Source: VGNY01 sp964549635 (lineage in GTDB: Bacteria; Chloroflexota; Dehalococcoidia; GIF9; UBA5629). Taken from it: DNA of 64,000 bases. The stretch's first letter is position 1. Every line of letters begins with the position of its first letter. Below, piece by piece: positions 8,636-17,185 of the stretch. The notes under the pieces are model-generated. The model saw nothing but the letters and a program-made list of their open reading frames with translations. It was not told the DNA's origin and did no database searches. The DNA lies in assembly GCA_964549635.1 (NCBI GenBank), contig CAZJVJ010000003.1, forward strand, positions 1 to 64,000, read 5' to 3'. The translations under genes and the position numbers were made by a program.

Positions 8636-9773
8636 GCTTGCGCTCGTACCTTAGTAGGTGAACATTTCCCAACCGTACTCTGTTTAACCCAGCCTTTTTC
8701 GCTGCTTTTAGGCAACGTTCAGCGTGTTGAAATGACGTAGTTGGTAAATCGGTCATCAAAAAATCAGGATGGAAGGCGAGGAGAGCGTAGGGTATGTCTG
8801 GGTCGAAAGAGGCAATAAATTTGGCAATATCGTAAATTTCCTGTTCATCAATGTAGCCTGGGACTAGCAAGGTACTGGCTATAAGGAAAGACGGCACAGG
8901 CCTTCTTTTTGTAAAGTCCGCTAAGATACTGAAATTTTCTAAGGTTCTTTTATTGCTTATACCACAAAGGGCGACATGTAAATTATCGTTCCATGCTTTA
9001 AGATCGAACTTAATGCAGCCGCCAGACTCAAGGGATAAGTTAGCGGCTTGTTTCAGTAAAGACGGATGCATGGAGCCGTTGGTCTCCCAGCAAATGCGTA
9101 GTATGCGCCCTTTACTTTTTTCTAGTGCTATACGTGAAGCACGTAAAGCGTGAGGTAATTGCGGTGTTGGGTCACCACCAAAGTAACATATACAAGCTGT
9201 ACGCTCATCAACAGCATCAGCCAGCTCTGTAGGATTGACCCACTCCTTCTTGTTCACCGCTATTCGAAAATGCCAGTTTTGGCAAAAGAGACAATCAAAC
9301 GAGCATGATTGGTAGAAGACAGCCAGGTTTTTATAGCCGTATTCTGGCCCCGCGCGATAAGCAAAATCGGGATAGCCTGAGCCTGTCCCACCAGGACAAA
9401 CCCAATCGGCAACGCAATTTGTTGGTAGCTTGTCATGGTACCAGCTAACCCTGCCTTTCTCTGCCGTTGCTCCAATTAACTTTCCTGCTGTGCACGACCG
9501 CACGCCGCAGTAACCTGTTTGTCCTGCTGCTGGTTGGCAGGTATTAACACATAAGTGACAGGTCACCCCGTGTTTTGCTTTGGGTGGATATGGTGGTAGG
9601 TTGAAAGGGTGTCTTGATTTGTGGTGCGCTTGTTGAACGTAGGTTTTGATTTTTTCGAAATGCTCCCTAATGCAGTCGAGACATAGGTTCAGTGAACTAG
9701 AGATAAACGTGGACTCCTTGCCGCAGTATTTACATACACTTGCGGTTTTTCGTGGTGTAGTGGCTTGAAACAT
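8610..9773 (-). CDS. amrS: Radical SAM protein of the AmmeMemoRadiSam (AmrS) type
   Basis: A 387-residue radical SAM enzyme: the cluster motif CX3CX2C is in SCSFDCLFCQNW (about residues 157-165), followed by FGGDPTPQ and a TIM-barrel core. In the AmrS family this domain lies next to AMMECR1 and MEMO homologues elsewhere in genomes; neither is in this window, and the substrate of the family is not established. The first 100 residues add Cys pairs (CKYCGKE, CLDC, CHLC..CQP) that may bind zinc or a second cluster. It overlaps nusB by 26 bp at its 3' end and follows fabD by 114 bp. Assignment to AmrS rather than pyruvate-formate-lyase activase rests on recalled sequence resemblance. Confidence 0.85.
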   Translation of the reverse strand: MFQATTPRKTASVCKYCGKESTFISSSLNLCLDCIREHFEKIKTYVQQAHHKSRHPFNLPPYPPKAKHGVTCHLCVNTCQPAAGQTGYCGVRSCTAGKLIGATAEKGRVSWYHDKLPTNCVADWVCPGGTGSGYPDFAYRAGPEYGYKNLAVFYQSCSFDCLFCQNWHFRIAVNKKEWVNPTELADAVDERTACICYFGGDPTPQLPHALRASRIALEKSKGRILRICWETNGSMHPSLLKQAANLSLESGGCIKFDLKAWNDNLHVALCGISNKRTLENFSILADFTKRRPVPSFLIASTLLVPGYIDEQEIYDIAKFIASFDPDIPYALLAFHPDFLMTDLPTTSFQHAERCLKAAKKAGLNRVRLGNVHLLRYERKHGGTSTES

Positions 9774-9887
9774 TTTACCTATTTAGTCTCGAAGTTTGAC
9801 TTTTGTAAGGTGCGACTGCTAAGTAAATTTGGAAAGATTGATCAATTTAAATGGCGAAAATTCGCTTCGGCAGTATGTAAATCCTGA

Positions 9888-10832
9888 TCATCCTCTTCGC
9901 CATTTTGCTATTTCACTGATAGATTGAGCGCTGTTGATGTTAAAGACTTGGGCACCTGGGCTGATTCGTTTGACCAATTTGGTCAACGTCTCACCAGGCC
10001 CCATTTCAAAGAAGGTGGTTACACCTCGAGCGATCATATTTTCAATGGCTTGCTGCCATTGGACGGGACGGACAATTTGGCTTACTAGTTCCTCTTTTAT
10101 CGCTTCTAAGTCAATCAATGGTTGACCGGTGACATTTGCCACGATAGGAACCAATGGTTTAACAAATGTGAATTGCGCAATGGCATTTCTCATTCTTTCC
10201 ATGGCTGATTCTATTAATGTTGAATTGAATGGCCCGCTTACCCTTAAAGGAATAATACGTCGTGCACCCTTTATTTGTGCTAGTCTCCTGGCTTTTATCA
10301 GGCTTTCTTGCGTACCACTGATAGTGACCTGGTCCGGAGCATCAATATAAGCGATTTCAGCGCCCGTAGCGAAGCAAATATCTTTGAATGTTTCTATATC
10401 TAAACCGCTCATGGCTACCATTCCACCGTCTACCCTTTGGCCGGCCTCATTCATTAGTCGTCCTCTCTCACGAATGAGACGTACTGCATCGGACAAACTT
10501 AAAGCGTTAGCAGCTACCAGAGCTGTGTATGTGCCAACATCATGCCCGGCAACAAAAACGGGCTCCGGTAAGCCGTTGTTGCTAGCTTCTAGCGCTGCTT
10601 TCAGACAGGCTACACTTGTGGTTACCACTGCTGGCTGAACATTAATCGTTTGTCTGAGTTCCTCTTGTGGACCATCAAAGCACAAACGGGATAGAGAAAA
10701 GCCAAGGGTTTTATCCACCTCATCAAAAACACTTCTGGCTGAGGAGTAGTGAACATAGAGGTCTTGTCCCATGCCTACTGAATAAGAATCTTGTCCTGGG
10801 AAAATATATGCTGCTTTTATCGCCTCAACCAT
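9888..10832 (-). CDS. FabD homologue (malonyl-CoA:ACP transacylase fold) with the catalytic dyad replaced
   Basis: A full-length (314 aa) FabD-like protein. Family FabD moves malonyl from CoA to ACP through a Ser-His dyad. Here the nucleophile motif GHSLGEY reads GHDVGTY (Ser replaced by Asp98) and the His motif VSGPFHS reads VSGPFNS (His replaced by Asn203). The N-terminal FPGQGSQ is FPGQDSY. All three were checked on the codons (cat gat gtt; ttc aat tca). Other hallmarks survive: RERGRLMNEA, VANVTG and FEMGPGETL. The chain has no stop or frameshift and a strong AAGGAGG ribosome site, so it looks maintained rather than decaying. By known chemistry it should not be a transacylase. It may be a structural or regulatory relative acting with the ACP-like protein encoded two genes downstream. 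Confidence 0.85.
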   Translation of the reverse strand: MVEAIKAAYIFPGQDSYSVGMGQDLYVHYSSARSVFDEVDKTLGFSLSRLCFDGPQEELRQTINVQPAVVTTSVACLKAALEASNNGLPEPVFVAGHDVGTYTALVAANALSLSDAVRLIRERGRLMNEAGQRVDGGMVAMSGLDIETFKDICFATGAEIAYIDAPDQVTISGTQESLIKARRLAQIKGARRIIPLRVSGPFNSTLIESAMERMRNAIAQFTFVKPLVPIVANVTGQPLIDLEAIKEELVSQIVRPVQWQQAIENMIARGVTTFFEMGPGETLTKLVKRISPGAQVFNINSAQSISEIAKWRRG

Positions 10833-10932
10833 GTTTCCTCCTTTTTGGTCAGATTTAATATGGTCGTCTATTTAATAAGTTTTTACAGCTATCAGTTTTG
10901 TGCAATAAAGGTTCTGTTTGGCTATTTATCGT

Positions 10933-11127
10933 TTATCCAGGCTTTTGGGGATTCTTAATCTCAATCACATCTCTTCCTGCGTAGCTACCACAGGAGGGAC
11001 ATACACGATGAGGTAGTTTTAAGCTATGACATTGTGAGCATTCAACTAATTTGGGAATGCTTAGAGCAAGATGACTACGCCTTTTCCCTTGGCGTGATTT
11101 GACGTATTTCTTTTTCGGCACTGCCAT
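10933..11127 (-). CDS. rpmF: Ribosomal protein bL32
   Basis: A 64-residue large-subunit protein beginning MAVPKKKYVKSRQGKRRSH, with the zinc-binding form of L32: CSQC at about 31-34 and CPSC at about 44-47. It sits 1 bp after the DUF177 gene, an arrangement conserved in most bacteria, where L32 is commonly followed by fatty-acid genes, as here by the FabD homologue 100 bp on. Confidence 0.97.
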   Translation of the reverse strand: MAVPKKKYVKSRQGKRRSHLALSIPKLVECSQCHSLKLPHRVCPSCGSYAGRDVIEIKNPQKPG

Positions 11128-11128
11128 T

Positions 11129-11647
11129 TTAAGCTCTGCTCTCCTTTCGAAGTTCTGCCAGCTTTGCCCAGCGCCGGTCCGGTGTTTTAGATAGGCATCG
11201 GCATTGACCGCGATTTAGGTCATGCCCACATGATGGACAAATCCCAGCGCAACTTGGACGACAAAGCGGTTTGGCGGGCATGCTGAGAACTGTATATTGC
11301 CGTATTACCTCGCTTAGATCCAGAACTTGGCTATCGTCTATAAAAGGACTGTCTAATTCGTAAGGCAAATATGAGACTTTAGAAATATCCATACTGGATA
11401 AAAACTCCTCTAAGAAATCATAATTTAATTCGTAATCGATTGGTTTAAGGCAGCGACTGCAAATGCCCGTCACTTCGGCCCGTATTGTGCCATTGACCAT
11501 GATACCATTCTTGATGCGGGTGAGAATTACAACACCTTTCACAAGTGTTATATTGTCTGTATCGATGTTCTCATCTATCTGATAGCTGCGATTTGAGCCT
11601 ATCGATTCTTTGAGTAAACTAGCAACGTTGATTTGCATTTCGTTCAC
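11129..11647 (-). CDS. DUF177/YceD-family protein
   Basis: A 172-residue member of the YceD family, found next to rpmF across bacteria and implicated in 23S rRNA processing or accumulation, though the mechanism is unsettled. The family-type Cys motifs CSRCLKP (mid-protein) and CPSCGHDLNRGQC (near residue 145) suggest a bound metal, and the central acidic segment (YDFLEEFLSS) is typical. It is the first gene of the run, directly behind a consensus promoter, which suggests strong constitutive expression together with L32. Confidence 0.9.
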   Translation of the reverse strand: MNEMQINVASLLKESIGSNRSYQIDENIDTDNITLVKGVVILTRIKNGIMVNGTIRAEVTGICSRCLKPIDYELNYDFLEEFLSSMDISKVSYLPYELDSPFIDDSQVLDLSEVIRQYTVLSMPAKPLCRPSCAGICPSCGHDLNRGQCRCLSKTPDRRWAKLAELRKESRA

Positions 11648-11664
11648 TTTTGCAATGTTGGCTC

Positions 11665-11693
11665 ATTATAGGTTGAGGTATTCTGAATGTCAA
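11665..11693 (-). promoter_or_regulatory. Consensus sigma-70 promoter for the DUF177-rpmF run
   Basis: On the minus strand the sequence is TTGACA, 17 nt, TATAAT: 12 of 12 consensus bases at the ideal spacing. The -10 ends 17 bp ahead of the DUF177 ATG, so the leader would be very short. Confidence 0.8.
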
Positions 11694-11785
11694 GCCAGCG
11701 GCGCGGTCAGTAGATGTTGTGACTTTTGGCTTTGTAAAAAATTAGCCGGTGCTTATAGAATGTGTGTGATGTCTAGAGTATAATT

Positions 11786-12982
11786 ATGCGAGGGTTGATT
11801 CCTGAAATGCCAAGAAAGTTTTTGTCGACAGCAAAGCTTAAGGAAGAAGTAAACAAGCAAGTAGATAACCAGCGTCAGGAACTCGTTGAGTTAAGTTTGA
11901 AAATCCATTCTAACCCTGAGCTAGGTTTCAGGGAGGAAAGGGCATCCAATTGGTTAATAGCCCATCTAACAAAGAACAGTTTTAGGGTGGAAAGAGGTAT
12001 TGGTGGCCTGACTACAGCCTTTAAAGCTGTATACGGCAATGGTAAGCCAGTGATTGCTTTGATCGCTGAGTATGATGCGTTGCCTGAAATAGGACATGGT
12101 TGTGGGCACAATATAATAGCTGCCTCAGCAGTAGGAGCTGCCGTAGCCAGCAAGCTTGTTGTCGATAAGTGCGGTGGTACAATTGCAGTTTTTGGTACAC
12201 CTGCTGAGGAGCTTTTTGGTGGTAAAGTATTGATGTTGAAGGCTGGCGTGTTTGATGGGGTTGACGCAGCCATGATGGTACACCCTGGACTGTTTAATAC
12301 CATTGCTACTGAAGCGCTTGCTTGTATTAGCCTGGATATTGAATTCTTTGGAAAAGCGGCTCATGCTGCTGCCTGTCCTGAGGAAGGAATAAATGCCTTG
12401 GATGCTATGATTCTGGCATTTAATGCTGTCAATTCACTCCGCCAACATATAAAAAGCAATGCTCGGGTTCATGGCATAATTACTCGAGGTGGTGAAGCTG
12501 CTAATGTGGTACCGGCATACTCAGCAGCTACGTTTCTAGTTCGTGCTGCTGATAATGCATATCTTGATGAATTGAAACAGAAGGTTTTAAGTTGTTTTAA
12601 GGGAGCTTCGCTAGCAACAGGCGCTCGGTTGGAGTACAGGTGGAGTGACATAGTTTATGCTCCCATGAAGAACAACATGGCTTTGGGGCAGATATTTGCT
12701 CAGAATTTAGCATCTTTAGGCCGTAATGTGGAGCCTCTCGAACCCCACTTTGGTAGTACCGATATGGCTAATGTCAGTCAGGTTATTCCTACTATTCATC
12801 CTTTTATCGCTATCGCCTCTCCGGACGTGTTATTGCATTCGGTTGACTTCGCGCAGGCTGCAGCTTCTGAAGCAGGACATAAGGGTATGCTGGATGCTGC
12901 CAAAGCCCTTGCAATGACGGTTGTTGACCTTCTTACTGACCCTAAAGTTTTAGCGAAAGTTAAAGAAGAGTTTTCTCAATAG
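11786..12982 (+). CDS. M20-family amidohydrolase / peptidase
   Basis: Zinc-dependent hydrolase of the M20 (aminoacylase / aminobenzoyl-glutamate hydrolase-like) family, cleaving an N-acyl or peptide amide bond. Metal-binding motifs are GHGCGHN (about residue 108) and PAEELFGGK (about 138), with GKAAHAA (about 191) opening the dimerisation lid domain. The C-terminal DMANVSQVIP and HSVDF fit the metal-binding core. The length (398) is typical. The ATG at 11786 has no ribosome site and immediately follows a TATAAT (11779-11784). An ATG at 11807 has GAGGG 12 nt upstream and is the likelier start. The true substrate is unknown. The gene stands alone between two divergent or unrelated units. Confidence 0.88.
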   Translation: MRGLIPEMPRKFLSTAKLKEEVNKQVDNQRQELVELSLKIHSNPELGFREERASNWLIAHLTKNSFRVERGIGGLTTAFKAVYGNGKPVIALIAEYDALPEIGHGCGHNIIAASAVGAAVASKLVVDKCGGTIAVFGTPAEELFGGKVLMLKAGVFDGVDAAMMVHPGLFNTIATEALACISLDIEFFGKAAHAAACPEEGINALDAMILAFNAVNSLRQHIKSNARVHGIITRGGEAANVVPAYSAATFLVRAADNAYLDELKQKVLSCFKGASLATGARLEYRWSDIVYAPMKNNMALGQIFAQNLASLGRNVEPLEPHFGSTDMANVSQVIPTIHPFIAIASPDVLLHSVDFAQAAASEAGHKGMLDAAKALAMTVVDLLTDPKVLAKVKEEFSQ

Positions 12983-13218
12983 GTTATTCCTACACGGTAT
13001 CTAATAAGGGCTCTCCATTTTAAATTTCCCTTTCAAGGCGTGGTTCATTAAAAGGGGGTTGATAATTTTTCATGCGGATTTTCTCATTAGCCGGATGTTA
13101 ATTTGGGGATGAAAACAAAGCCCGAAAATTATAAAATAGATTCATAGGTTTGTTATTAAATGACTGGTGAGCATGTTGATTGTAATGTTGCTAACAAAAG
13201 TAACTTGGAGATAGAGTA

Positions 13219-13674
13219 ATGAAGGTCATTTTTTTGAGAGACGTACCGAAAGGCAAGAAGGGGGAAATAAGGGATGTAGCTGACGGCTATGCCAGAAATT
13301 TCCTGATACCTCGAGGTTTGGCATTGCCTGCGACACCTGCAGCCATAAGAGAAGCTCAAGGTTGGATTGAAAGAAAGGCTGAGCGAGAGGCCCGCCAGCG
13401 TGAGGAGCTTAGTCGGATAGCTCAGGCAATTACAGGGAGAGAGTTACATTTCAAGGTCAAAACTGGTGTCAAGGACAGGCTTCATGGCTCTATTACCAGC
13501 GCTCACATAGCTGATGAACTTTCTCGTCTCACAGGTTTTGAAGTCGACAAGAAAAGAGTCGTGCTAAAGGAACCCTTGCATCACTTCGGAACTTACGATG
13601 TAACGGTCAGTTTAGCCAAGGGGTTGGATGCTAAAATCTGTGTTGTTATCGAAGAGGACAAAAGTGAAAAATGA
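13219..13674 (+). CDS. rplI: Ribosomal protein bL9
   Basis: A 151-residue large-subunit protein with the N-terminal signature MKVIFLRDVPKGKKGEIRDV followed by GYARNFLIPRGLA, a long central helix (about 42-75) and the C-terminal domain. A GGAG ribosome site lies about 9 bp ahead of the ATG. Its stop overlaps the start of dnaB by 4 bp (ATGA), the classic rplI-dnaB pairing. The usual rpsF, ssb and rpsR are not upstream; the 236 bp before it hold no gene I can recognise. Confidence 0.97.
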   Translation: MKVIFLRDVPKGKKGEIRDVADGYARNFLIPRGLALPATPAAIREAQGWIERKAEREARQREELSRIAQAITGRELHFKVKTGVKDRLHGSITSAHIADELSRLTGFEVDKKRVVLKEPLHHFGTYDVTVSLAKGLDAKICVVIEEDKSEK

Positions 13675-15044
13675 TTAGCGAAGGTTTGCCTCCCCATGAT
13701 GTTGAAGCCGAAAAGGCAGTGATAGGGTCACTTCTTATTGATGGCGAAAGCATATTCAGGATTGCGACCTTTCTTAAACCAGAAGATTTTTTTATGCCTG
13801 AAAATCAAAAGGTGTATGACGTTTGCTTGAGATTGTATCAACGTTCTGAGAGCATAGACCAGATAACTGTAGCACGTGAATTGGCTAGGCTAGGCAAGCT
13901 GGATGAGGTAGGTGGAGCTGCATATTTAAGTCATGTAGTGTCTGTAGTACCTACTTCTCTCCACATTGAGCACTATGCTCAGATTGTATCGAGGTTGTCT
14001 GTGATGCGCCGACTCATAAGCGCTGGTAGTCAGATAGCTGCCATAGGTTATGAGGCTGATGCCGATGTAAATGTTGCTTTGAGCAGGGCTGAAGACATTC
14101 TTTTTAGGGTAAGCCAATGGCGGAGTCGACAAGATTTTGTTCCTATTAGGGAGGTTTTGGGACAATATTTCGAGCAAACTGGTTCAGTTTTACACGTCGG
14201 CCCTGAAGAAATTCCGCATGTTCTCACTGGCTTTATTGCACTAGATGATTTTCTAGGCGGGTTGCAACGTTCTGATTTGATCGTTCTAGGTGCCAGACCA
14301 AGCCAAGGAAAAACCAGCTTAGCACTTAATATTGCCAGAAATGCTGCCGTCAATCAAAAAGCTTGTGTAGCTCTGTTTAGCCTAGAAATGTCTAGGCAGG
14401 CGGTTGTCCAGCGTCTTCTAGCTAACGAGGCTGGTGTGGATTCTAGGAGTGTTCGTTTGGGTATCTATACAGAAAAAGAGGAACGAAGAATTATGGAGGC
14501 TAGTGGTGTCCTTTCGGAGGCACCTATCTATATTGATGATTCCCCTCAGCTACGAGTAGTCGAGATGCGTAGTAAGGCACGCCGTCTCCATTTCGAACGG
14601 AATATTGATTTAGTAATAGTTGATTACCTTCAACTCATGCAGGGTGAGCGTAGAAGTGATAATAGGGTTCAAGAAGTCAGCGAAATAACCCGTGGGTTGA
14701 AGGCGCTGGCTCGGGAGCTGGATGTGCCGGTGCTAGCTATTTCTCAGCTCAGTCGAGCTGTGGTAGGGCGAGCATCCCACAAGCCACAGCTATCAGATTT
14801 GCGGGAGAGCGGCAGTATTGAGCAGGATGCTGATGTAGTTATTTTTATTTCTCGTGATGAGCTGAACTTTACTGAGGAAGAATGGAAAAGAGAGCATGAT
14901 ATTGAGGTCGAGCCCTATCCCAGAGGTATCGCTGATATAATAATAGCTAAGCATCGTAACGGTCCCACAGGTGAAGTGAAATTACGATTTATTCACAGGA
15001 CAGCTAAATTTGAGGATTTGGAGACCGAAGTAAGTGCAGCTTAA
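13671..15044 (+). CDS. dnaB: Replicative DNA helicase
   Basis: Hexameric 5'-3' helicase unwinding the replication fork. The 457 residues show the N-terminal DnaB domain (PPHDVEAEKAVIGSLL at the start), a linker and a RecA-like C-terminal domain with Walker A ARPSQGKTSLALN at about 207-220, the SLEM motif (FSLEMS), Walker B (LVIVDYLQLM) and the arginine-finger region (ISRDEL..HRNGPTG). No intein is present. It overlaps rplI by 4 bp and is followed 20 bp later by the DnaD-domain gene, so replication initiation genes are clustered. Confidence 0.97.
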   Translation: MISEGLPPHDVEAEKAVIGSLLIDGESIFRIATFLKPEDFFMPENQKVYDVCLRLYQRSESIDQITVARELARLGKLDEVGGAAYLSHVVSVVPTSLHIEHYAQIVSRLSVMRRLISAGSQIAAIGYEADADVNVALSRAEDILFRVSQWRSRQDFVPIREVLGQYFEQTGSVLHVGPEEIPHVLTGFIALDDFLGGLQRSDLIVLGARPSQGKTSLALNIARNAAVNQKACVALFSLEMSRQAVVQRLLANEAGVDSRSVRLGIYTEKEERRIMEASGVLSEAPIYIDDSPQLRVVEMRSKARRLHFERNIDLVIVDYLQLMQGERRSDNRVQEVSEITRGLKALARELDVPVLAISQLSRAVVGRASHKPQLSDLRESGSIEQDADVVIFISRDELNFTEEEWKREHDIEVEPYPRGIADIIIAKHRNGPTGEVKLRFIHRTAKFEDLETEVSAA

Positions 15045-15064
15045 AGATCTGCAGGACAAAAGGA

Positions 15065-15787
15065 ATGACTGAACAACGGTTTTCTGGTTTCCCTGCTGGA
15101 GCGGATGTTACCCCAATACCTAATTCTTTTTTTACCAAAGTTATGCCACAAATCGATGAAGTTACTGAACTTAAAGTGTTGTTGCATATTTTCTGGGTGA
15201 TCAGTAATCGCCGAGGTTACGCACAATTTGTAACTTACAATGAGCTTGTTTCTGACCCTATGCTAATGAGTGGCTTCAAGAGTGGGACTAGCTTGGGAGA
15301 CAAAATACTTCGTCAGGCGCTGGACCAATCAGTAAAGCGCGGGACCATTTTGCACCTGGTGCTAGAGAGAAGTGGTAAGCTCGAAGATGCCTATTTTATT
15401 AATAATGAAACAGGAAGAAAGACGTTTGAGAAGATTCGGCAGGGTAAGCTCCCGCAGCTAGTTGTGACTCCTAACAGGTGTGAGGCAATGAAAACGGAAC
15501 CAGAATTCAACATTTTCACTCTTTACGAACAGAATATAGGTGTGCTCACGCCCATGATTTCTGAAGAGCTTCGGGAAGCTGAGAGACTTTATCCGTTGGA
15601 ATGGATAGTTAGTGCGTTTAAGGAGGCGGTAACCCTAAATAAACGTAGTTGGAAATACATTTCACGTATACTGGAGAGATGGGCTATAGAAGGTAAAGAC
15701 GATGGAACGCTTGGGCGAGATTCTAAAAAAGAAAACCAGCGCGACAAGTATGTCAAAGGCCGATACGGGCACATGGTCAGGCGGTGA
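15065..15787 (+). CDS. DnaD-domain replication initiation protein
   Basis: A 240-residue protein of the DnaD/DnaB_2 type. The N-terminal part (about 1-130) resembles a winged helix (ELKVLLHIFWVISNR...YNELVSDP). The C-terminal part (about 150-225) carries the DnaD helical domain (LYEQNIGVLTPMISEEL...WIVSAFKEAVTLNKRSWKYISRILERW), including the YIxxILxxW signature. In Firmicutes DnaD acts with DnaB and DnaI to load the helicase, and here it lies between dnaB and a DnaC/DnaI-like ATPase gene, consistent with that role. The last 86 bp overlap the ATPase gene's start in another frame, implying coupled translation. Confidence 0.85.
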   Translation: MTEQRFSGFPAGADVTPIPNSFFTKVMPQIDEVTELKVLLHIFWVISNRRGYAQFVTYNELVSDPMLMSGFKSGTSLGDKILRQALDQSVKRGTILHLVLERSGKLEDAYFINNETGRKTFEKIRQGKLPQLVVTPNRCEAMKTEPEFNIFTLYEQNIGVLTPMISEELREAERLYPLEWIVSAFKEAVTLNKRSWKYISRILERWAIEGKDDGTLGRDSKKENQRDKYVKGRYGHMVRR

Positions 15788-17129
15788 GTCAGGAAAGGAA
15801 CATTCGGCTGAATTATCGTGTCCAAAATGCAAAGGGGCTCATTTTATACATCCCTTGTCAGCTTCTGGGCGTCCTGACTATAGTCGTGTTGTTCCATGTC
15901 AGTGTATCCGCCATGAGTTGCAAAAGGAGAAGTTTGCTCAGCTTCAGCAATACAGTAATCTTGGAAACCTGTCTCGTCTCACCTTCGACAATATTATACC
16001 CGCGGGTAAGTATGATGACCCAGAGTCTCAGCAATATTTCCAGCGCGCCTATGAAGCTGCAAAGGCCTTTGCGATCGAACCCAAAGGTTGGTTAATCTTA
16101 GTTGGCCCTAGTGGTTGTGGTAAAACACATCTAGCTTGTGCTATTGCCAATTATCGATTGAGCATAGGCCAGCCCGCTTTTTACATAGGCACTGCTGATT
16201 TGCTGGATCATCTACGCAGTGCCTTTAGTCCCAGCAGCGAAATTGGCTATGATGAGCTTTTTGAACGAGTGAAAAGTACAACGCTTCTAATATTAGATGA
16301 CTTGACCACAACGGCTGCTACTCCATGGGCAAAGGGGAAACTACAGCAGTTACTAGGGTATCGTTTCAACACTAAATTACCAACTGTAGTCACTACCGAT
16401 ATGCCAGTTGAGGAATTTGATGAAAGTTTAAGGGGACATCTGACTGACTCTGAGATGTGCCGTGTATGTGTACTTCGAGGTAGATTACCAACGGGTTTGG
16501 AGAATCTAGATGGCATGGGGTTAGAGTCATTACGCGGAAAGACTTTTGACAATTTTAATTATAAACTGCTGCCTCTGTCGTTGAATGAGCGTCAGAGCCT
16601 TGAGCAGGCATATCGTGCCGCTTTAAATTTTGCCAGAAATCCCGATGGCTGGTTGGTCTTAATGGGGGTCAATGGCTGCGGCAAAACGCATTTGGCAGCT
16701 GCTATTGCAAATTGTCTTCGTCAGAAAGGCAAACCAGTTTTGTTTATAATGGTTCCAGATTTGCTCGATCATTTACGCTCAACTTTTAGTCCTGATAGCA
16801 GAATTTCCTATGACGAGGTCTTCGAGAAGATTAAGAAAGCTCCCATACTAATTCTGGATGATTTTGGTGAACAGTCAGCCACTCCTTGGGCCCAAGAAAA
16901 GCTCTATCAACTTATTAACTATCGCTATAATGCTAGATTAGCTACTGTGATTACGACTTGTCTTTCACTTGATGAGATTGAGAATCGTGTCAGTTCCCGG
17001 ATGGTGGATCCTGGCCTCAGCTTAGTCCTGAATATTAATGCACCGGATTACCGTGGTGATATAAGAAACCCCCGGGTTTGTGAAGTAAAATCACAACAAA
17101 AGTTCTCACGACGAGGTCGGTCATCTTAA
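15702..17129 (+). CDS. Tandem-duplicated DnaC/DnaI-type AAA+ helicase loader
   Basis: A 475-residue protein with an N-terminal zinc-type motif (CPKCKG near 40-45 and CQC near 68) followed by two complete, similar AAA+ ATPase modules. Module 1 has Walker A GPSGCGKT (about 135) and Walker B LLILDD. Module 2 has Walker A GVNGCGKT (about 323), Walker B LILDDFG and the SSRM sensor/arginine-finger motif near 435. Both modules share the DLLDHLRS.FSP segment, showing internal duplication. Module 1 lacks a clear SSR motif and reads LRGHL there. Normal DnaC/DnaI proteins (about 250-310 aa) have one such module. The start at 15702 lies inside dnaD; later starts are possible but would still keep the zinc motif. 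Confidence 0.87.
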   Translation: MERLGEILKKKTSATSMSKADTGTWSGGESGKEHSAELSCPKCKGAHFIHPLSASGRPDYSRVVPCQCIRHELQKEKFAQLQQYSNLGNLSRLTFDNIIPAGKYDDPESQQYFQRAYEAAKAFAIEPKGWLILVGPSGCGKTHLACAIANYRLSIGQPAFYIGTADLLDHLRSAFSPSSEIGYDELFERVKSTTLLILDDLTTTAATPWAKGKLQQLLGYRFNTKLPTVVTTDMPVEEFDESLRGHLTDSEMCRVCVLRGRLPTGLENLDGMGLESLRGKTFDNFNYKLLPLSLNERQSLEQAYRAALNFARNPDGWLVLMGVNGCGKTHLAAAIANCLRQKGKPVLFIMVPDLLDHLRSTFSPDSRISYDEVFEKIKKAPILILDDFGEQSATPWAQEKLYQLINYRYNARLATVITTCLSLDEIENRVSSRMVDPGLSLVLNINAPDYRGDIRNPRVCEVKSQQKFSRRGRSS

Positions 17130-17133
17130 CTTG

Positions 17134-17162
17134 TTGTAGCTCAGAACTTTTCCTGCTAAAAT
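17134..17162 (+). promoter_or_regulatory. Candidate promoter of the HNH endonuclease gene
   Basis: TTGTAG, 17 nt, TAAAAT in the 56-bp gap after the ATPase gene, followed by a GGGGGAA ribosome site before the ATG at 17186. It would give the HNH gene its own transcription start. Confidence 0.5.
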
Positions 17163-17185
17163 AGCTCAAACTAGCCGGGGGAATT

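Noticed and set aside
9888..10832. FabD as a frameshifted or decaying pseudogene
   Set aside because: The frame is uninterrupted over 314 codons with normal length, strong ribosome site and other conserved motifs kept; the loss is limited to functional residues.
10833..10932. Intrinsic terminator between rpmF and fabD
   Set aside because: T-rich stretches are present but no GC-rich stem precedes them on the minus strand.
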